Assembly (NCBI GenBank): GCA_946478845.1
Contig: CAMLDI010000012.1
Location: forward strand, 1-64,000
Direction of reading: 5' to 3'
DNA: 64,000 nt
Origin: an uncultured Paenibacillaceae bacterium
Lineage (GTDB): Bacteria > Bacillota > Bacilli > Aneurinibacillales > Aneurinibacillaceae
The stretch's first letter is position 1, and each line of letters opens with the position of its first letter. The translations under genes were made by a program, and so were the position numbers. The notes beneath the pieces were generated by a model. It was not told where the DNA came from. It ran no database searches and saw nothing but the letters and a program-made list of their open reading frames with translations. Of the stretch, positions 52,919 to 61,741 are shown piece after piece.

Positions 52919-52950
52919 ACAGCCCACCCCACGGCAGGCTGCCCCTCACC
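52919..52950 (-). terminator. weak hairpin after the nickel transporter gene
   Basis: Stem CAGCC / GGCTG with a 12-base loop, followed on the minus strand by TTTGTTATTT. Possible end of the hydrogenase operon transcript. Confidence 0.4.
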
Positions 52951-53025
52951 AATCTATGTAACGATATAGCCGCCCAACCTTCCCCCTTCTCGCTAGCAGC
53001 AACTATATCCCTTCACTTACCCAAA

Positions 53026-53745
53026 TCATCCAAACAAAGCCCCAAACAGTCCATCCCCAATTCCAATGCTATACATATAATAGAAACCAAATGCCACACT
53101 AACTAACCCTACCAACCGGGTTAAACCTCGATTCACTTTTGCCGAGTTGGCCGTCAACACAAAAGGCACACCGATGGCGGTCGTTGTTAATAACATCCCT
53201 AAAATCGTGCCTAACCCAAAAATCAAAATATAAATTACCGCTTCATTTACTGTCTTCACCGTCTCCATAGTTAAGAGAACCATAGCTGCACTTCCCGCTA
53301 ACCCATGGACAATCCCAATGGCCATAGATTTATAATAGGACAAATCCTTATGGGCATGTTGATGGCTTTTTTCTTCTTTATGGGAATGAAAATGATTATG
53401 ATCATACCCTTCCTGATGTTCATGAAGATGAGCATGAATTTTTTCTTTCTTAATAGAAAGAATACTGCTTATCCCAAGATAAACCAGCATAATCCCTACA
53501 GCAAATTCAAGAGACAATGCTACTGTTTCCGGAATTTGCCCTTTTACTACAATCATAATTAACCCCACAAGCAAAAGAGTTAGAGTATGGCCAATTCCCC
53601 AGAACACCCCTGCCAGGGTGGAACGCCATAAACTTTTTGTTTGGCTGGCGATTGTTGAAACGGCAATCATATGGTCAGGTTCAATAGCATGTTTAATCCC
53701 TAGTAAAAATGACATGGATAATACAGCGAATATAGTAACATCCAA
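53026..53745 (-). CDS. nickel/cobalt transporter (NicO/UreH type)
   Basis: 239 residues, about six membrane segments. The metal-selection motif HX4DH occurs in GIKHAIEPDHMIAV; a later GIVHGLAGSAAM carries the second histidine site. A histidine-rich cytoplasmic loop (HAHLHEHQEG, HNHFHSHKEEKSHQHAH) fits metal buffering. The apparent start is TTG 53745 after AGAGGAA. It ends the hydrogenase operon and is expected to supply Ni2+ for the active site. Confidence 0.9.
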   Translation of the reverse strand: MDVTIFAVLSMSFLLGIKHAIEPDHMIAVSTIASQTKSLWRSTLAGVFWGIGHTLTLLLVGLIMIVVKGQIPETVALSLEFAVGIMLVYLGISSILSIKKEKIHAHLHEHQEGYDHNHFHSHKEEKSHQHAHKDLSYYKSMAIGIVHGLAGSAAMVLLTMETVKTVNEAVIYILIFGLGTILGMLLTTTAIGVPFVLTANSAKVNRGLTRLVGLVSVAFGFYYMYSIGIGDGLFGALFG

Positions 53746-53778
53746 TTCCTCTTCCCCCCTCTAAGATATAGAAAATCA

Positions 53779-53817
53779 GGCTAGCACCAGGTATTCATAC
53801 ATAACCTGGCGCCAGCC
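53779..53817 (-). terminator. hairpin between the 89-residue gene and the nickel transporter gene
   Basis: Stem GGCTAGCACCAGGT / ACCTGGCGCCAGCC with two mismatches and an 11-base loop. Only a short T stretch follows on the minus strand, so partial termination or processing is more likely than a strong stop. Confidence 0.5.
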
Positions 53818-53833
53818 ATCCCTTCCTTATAAA

Positions 53834-54103
53834 TTACTCATTTATATTGATGCTGGTAATCGTCACCGTACTTTCCAGGCTTTCTTCATAGTCTTCTAAT
53901 TTGTGGCGCAGTTGGTGCAATTGTTTTTTCAATTGCAAAGATAATTCCCCTACAGATTCAAAATCAGACAGTAGTTCAACCCCGTTATTCATCAACAATA
54001 ATTCCTGCCATTCAGCAACATAAGAGTTTAAGAGTTTTGCCATATCCTCCATGAAATGAATGGACAATTGGGCCTCATTAAAATTAACTGTACCTTTGCA
54101 CAT
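53834..54103 (-). CDS. unknown 89-residue protein of the hydrogenase operon
   Basis: Begins MCKGTVNFNEAQ and is rich in Leu and Glu, with a probable coiled coil (SLQLKKQLHQLRHKLEDYEESL, residues about 52-74 in shorter form QLKKQLHQLRHKLEDYEE). One cysteine only, no metal motif, no signal. It starts 39 bases after hypE and precedes the nickel transporter gene, so it is co-transcribed with hydrogenase maturation genes. I do not recognise a family; a maturation or scaffold accessory is possible. Confidence 0.65.
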   Translation of the reverse strand: MCKGTVNFNEAQLSIHFMEDMAKLLNSYVAEWQELLLMNNGVELLSDFESVGELSLQLKKQLHQLRHKLEDYEESLESTVTITSININE

Positions 54104-54142
54104 TAAACAAGCACCCCCATTTAATTTAAAAAAACTGGCTAA

Positions 54143-55156
54143 CTAACAAATCCGTGGCAATGGAGCTCCTGACAACATCCCTAATACCCGCGTTCCTCCC
54201 AGGGAGGTCTTTAGCAGTAGTTCCCCATTTCCAGCTTCCACCTTGCCAATCCGTGCTGCCATCCAATGCCCTTCCTGTTGCAAAAATTCCATCAGTTCAT
54301 CTGCTTCTTCTTCTCCCACAACAATGAGGACCTTCCCTTCGTTAGCAATATACAAAGGATCCATCCCCATAAACTCTAGGGCTCCCCTCACTTGCTCAGA
54401 CATAGGGATGGCATCTTCCTCTATAATCATTCGCACCCTGGCACTATCGGCAATTTCCTTCAACGTGGTTGCCACACCGCCCCGGGTGGGGTCACGCATG
54501 AATTTTACAGTGGAAAAATGATCAAGCATTTTTCCGATTAATAGATTAAGAGGCTGACAATCACTTAAGAGTGGTGGATCAAAGCGAATCCCTGCCCGTT
54601 CACTGAGAACAGCCACCCCATGTTCAGCAATGCCACCATTAATGACAATGACATCCCCAACCTGAATCTCTTCATACCCTAACCGTTGTTGTTCATAAAT
54701 AAATCCTACGCCGGTAGTATTGATAAACATCCCATCACATTTACCTCGTTCCACCACTTTTGTGTCTCCAGCCACAATACGAACCCCGGATTCACGGGCC
54801 GTTTTTGCCATGGACATAGCGACCTCTTTTAGAAGATCCATATCCAACCCTTCTTCCAGGATAAAACCCACCGTCAGATAACGAGGGATAGCCCCGCTCA
54901 CAGCCAGATCGTTCACGGTCCCTGCTACCGCTAACTTGCCAATATCCCCCCCGGGAAAGAGCAGCGGATTTATTACAAATGAATCGGTGGTCACCGCCAG
55001 CTTAATCCCCTCAATTGGCAAAAGCGCCGCATCTGTTTCCTGATCTAAGATGTCCTCCTGAAAAGCCATCCTAAAAATATCCTGAATCAACTGGTGGGTT
55101 AATGTTCCCCCATCTCCATGCTCTAGCAAGACCTTTTTCACATTGATCTCCCCCAC
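54143..55156 (-). CDS. hypE: hydrogenase maturation protein HypE
   Basis: 337 residues, AIR-synthase-like fold. It dehydrates the thiocarboxamide on its C-terminal cysteine to a thiocyanate, the source of the CN ligands. The C-terminus is PRIC, as required. N-terminal LLEHGDGGTLTHQLI, TDSFVINPLLFPGGDIGKLAVAGTVNDLA-type ATP site (key residues TDS, GGDIG, GTVND) and FMRDPTRGGVATTL are seen. It directly abuts hypD. Confidence 0.95.
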   Translation of the reverse strand: MGEINVKKVLLEHGDGGTLTHQLIQDIFRMAFQEDILDQETDAALLPIEGIKLAVTTDSFVINPLLFPGGDIGKLAVAGTVNDLAVSGAIPRYLTVGFILEEGLDMDLLKEVAMSMAKTARESGVRIVAGDTKVVERGKCDGMFINTTGVGFIYEQQRLGYEEIQVGDVIVINGGIAEHGVAVLSERAGIRFDPPLLSDCQPLNLLIGKMLDHFSTVKFMRDPTRGGVATTLKEIADSARVRMIIEEDAIPMSEQVRGALEFMGMDPLYIANEGKVLIVVGEEEADELMEFLQQEGHWMAARIGKVEAGNGELLLKTSLGGTRVLGMLSGAPLPRIC

Positions 55157-56278
55157 TTATACTCGAATTTCTTTTCCCCGTTCATATTTATAATAGGTAG
55201 AACATGACCCTTCTGAAGAAACCATGCAAGGCCCTACAGGCTGTTCTGGTGTACAGGCCCTGGCAAACAACTTGCATTCAAAAGGGGTTCGTTTCCCTTT
55301 TAAAATCTCTCCGCACTGGCAGCCTTTAATTTCCCGGGTAACCACCGGTTCTACCTGGGAAACTCTCGTTTTTGCATTATACATTTTATATAAAGAAGAA
55401 ACTTCTAATCCGCTATCAGGAATCAACCCTAATCCCCGCCATTTCATAGAGGCTGGAGAAAATACTTCAGACACCAGCTGTTGTGCCTTTAGATTCCCTT
55501 CCTCTTTCACCACACGGGTATAGTTATTGATGACCAGCCTTTTCTCTTTATCCATTTCTAAGGAAAGTTGATAGATAGAAGACAATAGGTCTAAGGGTTC
55601 GAATCCCCCTATCACAGAGGGAAAATTATAATTTTCCAGGAAGGACCACCCTTGTCGGCCAATGATCACCGATACATTCCCCGGCAGGATAAATCCATCT
55701 AAATTAGCCGTATCATCTCCCATAAGAGCTTCCACAGCTATCGTGGTAATTTTATGGGAAGAATACACGGCGTAATTTTCCACTCCTTCTGCTTTTGCCC
55801 GTTGCATGCTCATGGCAATGCTGGGAGTGGTGGTTTCAAAACCCACACCTAAGAAAAGAACGATTTTATTAGGGTTTTCCTTTGCAATATCAAGGCTTTC
55901 TGAAGGTGAATATACCACTCTTACATCTGCCCCCAGAGCACGCTGCTCATAAAGGGTGGAAGATGAGCCTGGGACTTTCATCATGTCTCCGAATGTCGTA
56001 ATAATTACATTCTCGTTTTTTGCATACCCAATCATTTGATCAATATCCGACTGATCTGTCACACAAACGGGGCAACCAGGTCCACTGGTTAAATCCACAT
56101 AAGGGCTTAATACATCCCGAATGCCGCTTTTGGAAATGGCGACCGTATGGGTACCGCACACTTCCATAAAGCGAAGTTTTCGCCCAAGTTGTTCTTGCTT
56201 GGCTTGCAAGCAGGGAATCAACTTGTCTATGATCTCTTTACTCAACTTTGGATTGCGGTAGGCCTGCAAATTCATCAT
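55157..56278 (-). CDS. hypD: hydrogenase maturation protein HypD
   Basis: 373 residues from ATG 56278, which overlaps the hypC stop (ATGA). Conserved cysteine motifs CGTHTVAISKSG, GPGCPVCVTDQSD and the C-terminal iron-sulfur set CQCGEILKG, FARACTPEQPVGPCMVS. Forms the scaffold complex with HypC on which the Fe(CN)2CO unit is built. No missing key residue seen. Confidence 0.95.
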   Translation of the reverse strand: MMNLQAYRNPKLSKEIIDKLIPCLQAKQEQLGRKLRFMEVCGTHTVAISKSGIRDVLSPYVDLTSGPGCPVCVTDQSDIDQMIGYAKNENVIITTFGDMMKVPGSSSTLYEQRALGADVRVVYSPSESLDIAKENPNKIVLFLGVGFETTTPSIAMSMQRAKAEGVENYAVYSSHKITTIAVEALMGDDTANLDGFILPGNVSVIIGRQGWSFLENYNFPSVIGGFEPLDLLSSIYQLSLEMDKEKRLVINNYTRVVKEEGNLKAQQLVSEVFSPASMKWRGLGLIPDSGLEVSSLYKMYNAKTRVSQVEPVVTREIKGCQCGEILKGKRTPFECKLFARACTPEQPVGPCMVSSEGSCSTYYKYERGKEIRV

Positions 56279-56496
56279 AATTCCAGCACCTCTTTCCATA
56301 CCGCCAGACTGGACTGAGCATTTGCCTCATCTAGAATTTGAATCCCTTCCCCGGCATGGACAAGGACATACTGGCCAATTTCTACATCATCGACTAAGCC
56401 AATACTAATCACTTTAATGCTGCCGAAATAATCCACTTCAGCCTTTCTTTCTTCCCCGAATATCTTAATCACGCGAGCGGGAACTGATAGACACAT
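56275..56496 (-). CDS. hypC: hydrogenase maturation chaperone HypC
   Basis: 73 residues from ATG 56496. The essential N-terminal MCLSVPARV (iron-binding Cys2) is intact, followed by the small OB-fold ending HAGEGIQILDEANA. It overlaps hypF by 32 bases and hypD by four, so the genes are coupled. It delivers Fe to the large subunit. Confidence 0.93.
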   Translation of the reverse strand: MCLSVPARVIKIFGEERKAEVDYFGSIKVISIGLVDDVEIGQYVLVHAGEGIQILDEANAQSSLAVWKEVLEL

Positions 56497-58849
56497 CTTT
56501 CTGCCACCTCCATAAGGCGGAAACGGCTTGCCCCAGGGCAATTCCTCCATCTCCTGCCGGAACTTTTTCATTGGTATATACAGCGAATCCTTGCAATTCC
56601 AATTCCTTACGTGTGTGATGCAGCAGAGTAGAGTTATTCCAAACGCCACCGCTTAAAACCACGGTGTTAATTCCTGTTTTCTCCCGGGCCAATTGGGCAC
56701 CAGCCACCACCATTTCACAAACCGTTACATGAAATTTCCTGGCCATGGTTTTACGATCCAATTGATTTTCTAAATCAATTAATAAACCTTTGACAAGCCC
56801 ATCAATGGTTATCACTCCATCCTTGATTTGAAAAGGATAAAGTTCCACACCATCAACATTAGAAACGTAGGCTGCTTTTTCCCCTAAGAGAATGGCTGCT
56901 TCCCCTTCATAGGAGCTTTCAAGACAAACCCCCAGCAAAGCAGATACTCCATCAAACAATCTTCCTCCACTGGAAGCTTTTACAGTAGGCAGGGTTCCAT
57001 TGAGCTGGGCCAGCACCAGAGAAAACTTTTCCTTTTGGGATGGAAATAGCCGATCCAACCATTCCAGGGTGGCCTTCTTATCTTGCAGGATTTCATAGAG
57101 CAAAGCTGTCCCCATCATCCAGGGATGGCGAATGCTGGCTTCTCCTCCTGGCAAAGGAAGAGGTTGTAAATGGCTTATCCTCTCAAAATCCACATAATCC
57201 CCTGCTAGTATTTCAAACCCCCATAGCTTTCCATCTCTGCCGTAACCTGTCCCATCTAAAATACAACCAATCACAGGTTGGTTCAGTTGATGCTCTGCCA
57301 TACAGGAAACCATGTGTGCATGGTGATGGTACACAGGAAAAGCTTGAATCTCTCCCAGGCTTACCAAATCCTTGGCAAAATCAGAAACATAGTAACCAGG
57401 ATGGGGATCATAAGCAATAATTTCTGGCTGTAGTTGCAGTAAGTGGCTCATATGTTTATAGGCCTGGGTATAACCTTCCTTTCCTTCCACACAATCCACT
57501 TCCCCAATATGATGGCTCATATACGCCCGATTCTCCCGGGTTAAACACAGGGTATTTTTCATTTCCCCTCCTGCAGCAAAGACCCTTGGTAAGGTCTCTT
57601 TTTCTTCCACATTGGGTGGGGGAATTAGAATTTCTCCAGGGACATAGCCTCTTGATCGGCGGATCAGATGAAGCTTTTCATCCACCACCTGGGCTACAGA
57701 ATCATCAGCCCGCATGATAATATCCCGATCATGAAGCAAAAAATAATCGGCAATCCCTTGCAAGTCCCTTAAGGCTTCTTCATTGGTGCGGGCAATAGGT
57801 TGTCCACTTTTATTGCCGCTGGTCACAATAAGAAAAGGCATGTCCTCATGAAAGAGAAAGGGATGCAAAGGTGCATAGGGAATCATCATGCCTAATCGGT
57901 TTATTCCAGGGGCAATGGCCGACGGGTTAACTCTATTTTTAATAGACTCCCCTGGTTGGATCAGGAGAATAGGTGCTTCCCTTCCGGTAAGGGCATCTCT
58001 CTCCCTGGGAGTGATATGAAAATACTGTTCAATTTTCTCGATCCCTTTCGCCATTAAAGCAAAGGGTTTACGGGGACGGTGCTTTCTTAGCCGCAACCTA
58101 TGTACGGCATCTTCATTGCCTGCATCACATACAAGATGAAACCCGCCAATTCCTTTCACTGCGAGAATTTTTCCATCCCGGAGAAAGTGATGCACCATGA
58201 AAACCCAATCATCACTTACCCTCTCCCCTGTCTCATCCACCAGACTTACTTTTGGTCCACACTGAGGACAGGCTATGGTTTGGGCATGAAAGCGGCGATT
58301 CAATGGATCCCTGTATTCCTTGCTGCATTCCTCACAGAAAGGAAAGTCCACCATTGACGTATGATGACGATCATAGGGCAAATTGTGAGTCACTGTATAA
58401 CGAGGGCCACAATGGGTACAACTGGTAAATGGATATTGATAATAACGGCTTTCTTTGTTTTCCATATCCTCTAAACAATCAGGGCAAACAGCCAAATCCG
58501 GTGGAATGGCAAAATTGCAGGCCTGTCCATCACTTTTGCTTTCCATTAGGAAAAAGCCCTGCTCCCCTGTAGGTTCCATAAGAGTTTTCTGGATGGATTC
58601 CACTTTAATGGGGCCTTTGTTTTCCTGCAGTATGCGATAGATGAAAGATTCCAGTTGTTTTTTCGGCCCTTCCCCTTCAATAATGACTTCGCCTAACTGG
58701 TTGAATACATGGCCATGAATCCCCCACTCATGGGCCAGGCGATAAATAAAAGGACGAAACCCTACACCCTGCACAATTCCTTTCACAAAAAGCCGATATC
58801 TATAAACATCTATGGTTTGTGAATCTTCTCGATTAACCAGTCTGTCCAT
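56465..58849 (-). CDS. hypF: carbamoyltransferase HypF
   Basis: 794 residues. Order: acylphosphatase domain with GIVQGVGFRPFIYRLA (about 27-42), two zinc-finger pairs (CPDC...CTHC and CEEC...CPQC), YrdC-like domain (IKGIGGFHLVCDA, TSGNKSGQPIA) and a Kae1-like carbamoyltransferase domain with YHHHAHMVSCMAEH, LDGTGYGRDG and LSGGVWNN. It makes the carbamoyl-adenylate used for CN ligand synthesis on HypE. The start lies 40 bases inside the end of hypB. Confidence 0.95.
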   Translation of the reverse strand: MDRLVNREDSQTIDVYRYRLFVKGIVQGVGFRPFIYRLAHEWGIHGHVFNQLGEVIIEGEGPKKQLESFIYRILQENKGPIKVESIQKTLMEPTGEQGFFLMESKSDGQACNFAIPPDLAVCPDCLEDMENKESRYYQYPFTSCTHCGPRYTVTHNLPYDRHHTSMVDFPFCEECSKEYRDPLNRRFHAQTIACPQCGPKVSLVDETGERVSDDWVFMVHHFLRDGKILAVKGIGGFHLVCDAGNEDAVHRLRLRKHRPRKPFALMAKGIEKIEQYFHITPRERDALTGREAPILLIQPGESIKNRVNPSAIAPGINRLGMMIPYAPLHPFLFHEDMPFLIVTSGNKSGQPIARTNEEALRDLQGIADYFLLHDRDIIMRADDSVAQVVDEKLHLIRRSRGYVPGEILIPPPNVEEKETLPRVFAAGGEMKNTLCLTRENRAYMSHHIGEVDCVEGKEGYTQAYKHMSHLLQLQPEIIAYDPHPGYYVSDFAKDLVSLGEIQAFPVYHHHAHMVSCMAEHQLNQPVIGCILDGTGYGRDGKLWGFEILAGDYVDFERISHLQPLPLPGGEASIRHPWMMGTALLYEILQDKKATLEWLDRLFPSQKEKFSLVLAQLNGTLPTVKASSGGRLFDGVSALLGVCLESSYEGEAAILLGEKAAYVSNVDGVELYPFQIKDGVITIDGLVKGLLIDLENQLDRKTMARKFHVTVCEMVVAGAQLAREKTGINTVVLSGGVWNNSTLLHHTRKELELQGFAVYTNEKVPAGDGGIALGQAVSALWRWQKDVSISSRSRD

Positions 58850-59466
58850 TCTTTTACACCCTCTCCGTTTCTGGCGGATATTTGAAAAATGGGGACCTGG
58901 GGATTTAATTCACGAACATCCTTTATAAATTGATCAATATTAAAAGATAAATAAGGCAATAAATCAATTTTATTTAAAATGACAGCGTCTGCTTTTTGGA
59001 ACACCACAGGATACTTCACCACTTTATCAATCCCTTCTGTTGTGCTCAGCAAGACAATGCGCAGATCTTCTCCTAAATCAAATTCAGCAGGGCAAACCAG
59101 ATTGCCCACATTTTCAATTACCAGCAAATCCAGGTCTGCCAGATGAAAATAATCCAACACCTGAGCGACCATTCTGGCATCCAAATGGCAAGAACCATGG
59201 GTATTGATTTGCACCGCATGGGCACCACAGGCTGCAATCCGTTCTGCATCAAGGGCCGTGGCTACATCCCCTTCAATAACAGCCACATTTAGCTCATCTT
59301 TAATAGAATTGAGAAACTTCTCCAGCAAGGTGGTTTTTCCTGCCCCAGGTGAACTTAATAGGTTAAGGGTCAACACCCCCTGGCTTTTAAACAACTCCCG
59401 ATTTTCTTCGGCAATGGCCTGGTTCCCCTGGAGAACATGCTTTTTCACATAAACTCGTTCTGTCAT
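58810..59466 (-). CDS. hypB: hydrogenase nickel-incorporation GTPase HypB
   Basis: 218 residues. G motifs: P-loop SSPGAGKTTLLEKF, EGDVATALDAERI, CPAEFDLGED and NKIDLL. Metal-site residues in the NTHGSCHLDARM segment are present. The N-terminus (MTERVYVKKHV) lacks both the CxxCGC nickel motif and a histidine-rich tract, so nickel storage is not expected here. It lies five bases after hypA. Confidence 0.95.
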   Translation of the reverse strand: MTERVYVKKHVLQGNQAIAEENRELFKSQGVLTLNLLSSPGAGKTTLLEKFLNSIKDELNVAVIEGDVATALDAERIAACGAHAVQINTHGSCHLDARMVAQVLDYFHLADLDLLVIENVGNLVCPAEFDLGEDLRIVLLSTTEGIDKVVKYPVVFQKADAVILNKIDLLPYLSFNIDQFIKDVRELNPQVPIFQISARNGEGVKEWTDWLIEKIHKP

Positions 59467-59471
59467 ATTGG

Positions 59472-59714
59472 CTACTCCCCTTCAAAATAATCGATATAAA
59501 ATTCATTGCCGGAGCTTGTTTCAATTTCTAGAACGGAAGTTTCAACAAAGGGTTCTTTCTTTAATAAATCAAAAGCAAATAAAAGGGATTCTGGCATGAC
59601 AGAGGTATACTCCCCAATAACTAGTTTCACTTTATGAATCCTGCTTAACTGCCTTTCTTGAGCGGTTTGGGCGACTGTTGCAATCACATCGGAAATTAAA
59701 CTGACTTCATGCAT
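59472..59714 (-). CDS. hypA: HypA, nickel-metallochaperone lacking its zinc domain
   Basis: 80 residues instead of about 113. The nickel site MHE at the N-terminus and the fold core (VKLVIGEYTSVMPESLLFAFDLL) are present, and the C-terminal FYIDYFEGE matches the usual final strand. The zinc ribbon with two CxxC pairs that normally sits between is completely absent; there is not one cysteine in the protein. The join is in frame (LEIETSSGNEF), so this is a clean shortening. Whether it still delivers nickel is unknown. Confidence 0.88.
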   Translation of the reverse strand: MHEVSLISDVIATVAQTAQERQLSRIHKVKLVIGEYTSVMPESLLFAFDLLKKEPFVETSVLEIETSSGNEFYIDYFEGE

Positions 59715-60186
59715 GAATGCGCCCTCCCAACTCTTCCATTTCCCGAATCACCATATCTATGGCTTCAGGCACTTTCTCCTCCACAACAGAGGAAAAGGCA
59801 GTCGTCCAGGGAATAATGGAATGAGGTTCGATTCCAATGACTGTTCCAGGCACTTCTTTTCCTTCTGACCGTAAAATTTTTACCACTTCCACAATTCCTA
59901 TCTCATGAAGATTCATAGGGGCTTCCCCTTCTGCTTCTATGGCAGAAATGGGGAACTTATACAAAGTGCCCGGTTCTTTGTTTAAAACCACTGTATCCAC
60001 AACAATGACCGCTTTCGCCTCTTCAATAAGAGGGAGGAGGGAAAGTCCCATAATCCCTCCATCCATCAACCTAACCTTAGGAGAAAATTGAAAGGTTTGC
60101 TGGAGCTCGGCGATGATGCGGGGACCAAACCCGTCATCGCCGTGCAACCCATTCCCCAGGCCTATGATCAACAAATCATATGCCAT
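59707..60186 (-). CDS. hydrogenase maturation endopeptidase (HyaD/HupD family)
   Basis: 159 residues. Nickel-sensing residues: the acidic GLGNGLHGDDGFGPR near the N-terminus, MDGGIMGLSLLP, and NLHEIG (His). It trims the C-terminal peptide of the large subunit after nickel insertion; that subunit has a 14-residue tail past its last cysteine motif, consistent with need for a protease. It overlaps hypA by eight bases and lies four bases after the large-subunit gene. Confidence 0.93.
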   Translation of the reverse strand: MAYDLLIIGLGNGLHGDDGFGPRIIAELQQTFQFSPKVRLMDGGIMGLSLLPLIEEAKAVIVVDTVVLNKEPGTLYKFPISAIEAEGEAPMNLHEIGIVEVVKILRSEGKEVPGTVIGIEPHSIIPWTTAFSSVVEEKVPEAIDMVIREMEELGGRIHA

Positions 60187-60190
60187 AGGT

Positions 60191-61738
60191 TTATAATCCT
60201 AGCTTTAATTTATTTACTTTATCCCCTTGAATGGAGTGAACCGTACACACTAAACAGGGGTCAAAGGAACGAACCACATTGCCAATTTCCACAGGGTCAT
60301 CCATATTCATCACCGTGGTTCCCAGTAAAGCGGTTTCAATGGCACCTGGATTATTCATGCTATCTCTTGGAGATACGTTCCATGCTGTTGGCGTAATGAC
60401 CTGATAATTCGCCAATTTGCCATCTTCAATCACAGTCCAGTGTTTCAAAGAACCACGGGCTGCCTCCGTTAAGCCAACGCCTTTTGCTTTTTGGGGTTCG
60501 TTAGGCTTCTTATAGAAAGGCTTTTTCAAATCGACCTGCTCTAACCATTCATACATTTTCACCAGGGTACGAACAGACTCCTGGAAGCGAGCCACTGCCC
60601 GTAAAAAGACACTGGGGCCAAAATTAGATAGCATTTCCATAATTAATGGATCTTGATCTACGACCATGCGGGCTAAAGGCCCTACTTCAACTACCTGATT
60701 GTCATACCGTGGAGATTTAGCGAAGCTGTATTTTTCTTCCTTGGTTTCACGATAATCAGGATCTGTTACCCCTTCCCAAGGATGGCGGCCATCTTCATAG
60801 CCTTTATAGAAAGAATGGGCAATGTGCTCCTGAATTTTCATATGGTCAAAGGACTGCACCCGTTTCCCATCATAGAATCCTGCAGGTAACCAGGTTTCCC
60901 GCTGATACACATCATAGTTGTACGGATTGTCTGCCTCCTCATAGAGACCTGAAGACATAAACTTCCCAGGTCCTTTCCCCATGCGATCCAATTCCATATC
61001 CAGGGCAAATTGATAGAATAGGCCAAAGTCACTGTTGCGATGGGATTCGCTTTCACTAAGCCATTTATTTAAATCCCGTAAAGATTTAATTTGTAACCAG
61101 CGTTCCATGGAACAGCCGTACACAACTCTTTCCAGAAAATCTTGAAACTCTTTAATGATTCCAATGGTTTTTGTTAAATCCGTTAAAAATGGAGACCCGG
61201 TAATACCGCCAGGTACCATAAAACTGCTATGAGGCCATTGCCCAGCAAAAATGGCATTGATCTCAAGCATTCTTTTTCTGAATTTCAATACCTGTTGATA
61301 GGATGAACCGGAAATCAGAGAGAAACGCCGCACCACTTCTTCATAAAAAGGGGATGGAGCAAATTTTTCTTTCACCAGATCAATGGCAAAAAGCGCATAA
61401 AACCAGACAAAGTGGCTTTGCACATTTTCCGCTGCCTGGCAAATATTGCGAATTAAATTGGCATTTTTCGGAACCTCAGCCCTATAAGCATTCTCCAGGG
61501 CATTTACTGCTGCCCGTAAATGGGCCTGGCCGCATATCCCACAAATGCGAGGGGTGATGACAAGGGGGTCCATTGGACTTTTCCCTTTTAGAATCATCTC
61601 AATCCCCCGGAACATGGTGGCAGATGCACTGGCACTGACAACCTTGTTCTCATCAAGGAAAACCCGAATTTCCAAATCCCCTTCTACCCTGTTAAAAGGG
61701 GCAACTTTCACTTCAACCTTGGTTAATTCTTTGGCCAT
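60191..61738 (-). CDS. [NiFe] hydrogenase large subunit, probably group 2a
   Basis: 515 residues. Active-site motifs: L1 RICGICGQAH (Cys66, Cys69) and L2 DPCLVCTVH (Cys495, Cys498, His501), followed by a 14-residue extension removed on maturation. It carries the NiFe(CN)2CO centre that oxidises H2. The ending DPCLVCTVH and the partner small subunit resemble cyanobacterial HupL and mycobacterial Huc (group 2a), which are uptake enzymes that can act at very low H2. Group assignment is from memory of motifs. Confidence 0.93.
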   Translation of the reverse strand: MAKELTKVEVKVAPFNRVEGDLEIRVFLDENKVVSASASATMFRGIEMILKGKSPMDPLVITPRICGICGQAHLRAAVNALENAYRAEVPKNANLIRNICQAAENVQSHFVWFYALFAIDLVKEKFAPSPFYEEVVRRFSLISGSSYQQVLKFRKRMLEINAIFAGQWPHSSFMVPGGITGSPFLTDLTKTIGIIKEFQDFLERVVYGCSMERWLQIKSLRDLNKWLSESESHRNSDFGLFYQFALDMELDRMGKGPGKFMSSGLYEEADNPYNYDVYQRETWLPAGFYDGKRVQSFDHMKIQEHIAHSFYKGYEDGRHPWEGVTDPDYRETKEEKYSFAKSPRYDNQVVEVGPLARMVVDQDPLIMEMLSNFGPSVFLRAVARFQESVRTLVKMYEWLEQVDLKKPFYKKPNEPQKAKGVGLTEAARGSLKHWTVIEDGKLANYQVITPTAWNVSPRDSMNNPGAIETALLGTTVMNMDDPVEIGNVVRSFDPCLVCTVHSIQGDKVNKLKLGL

Positions 61739-61741
61739 AAA

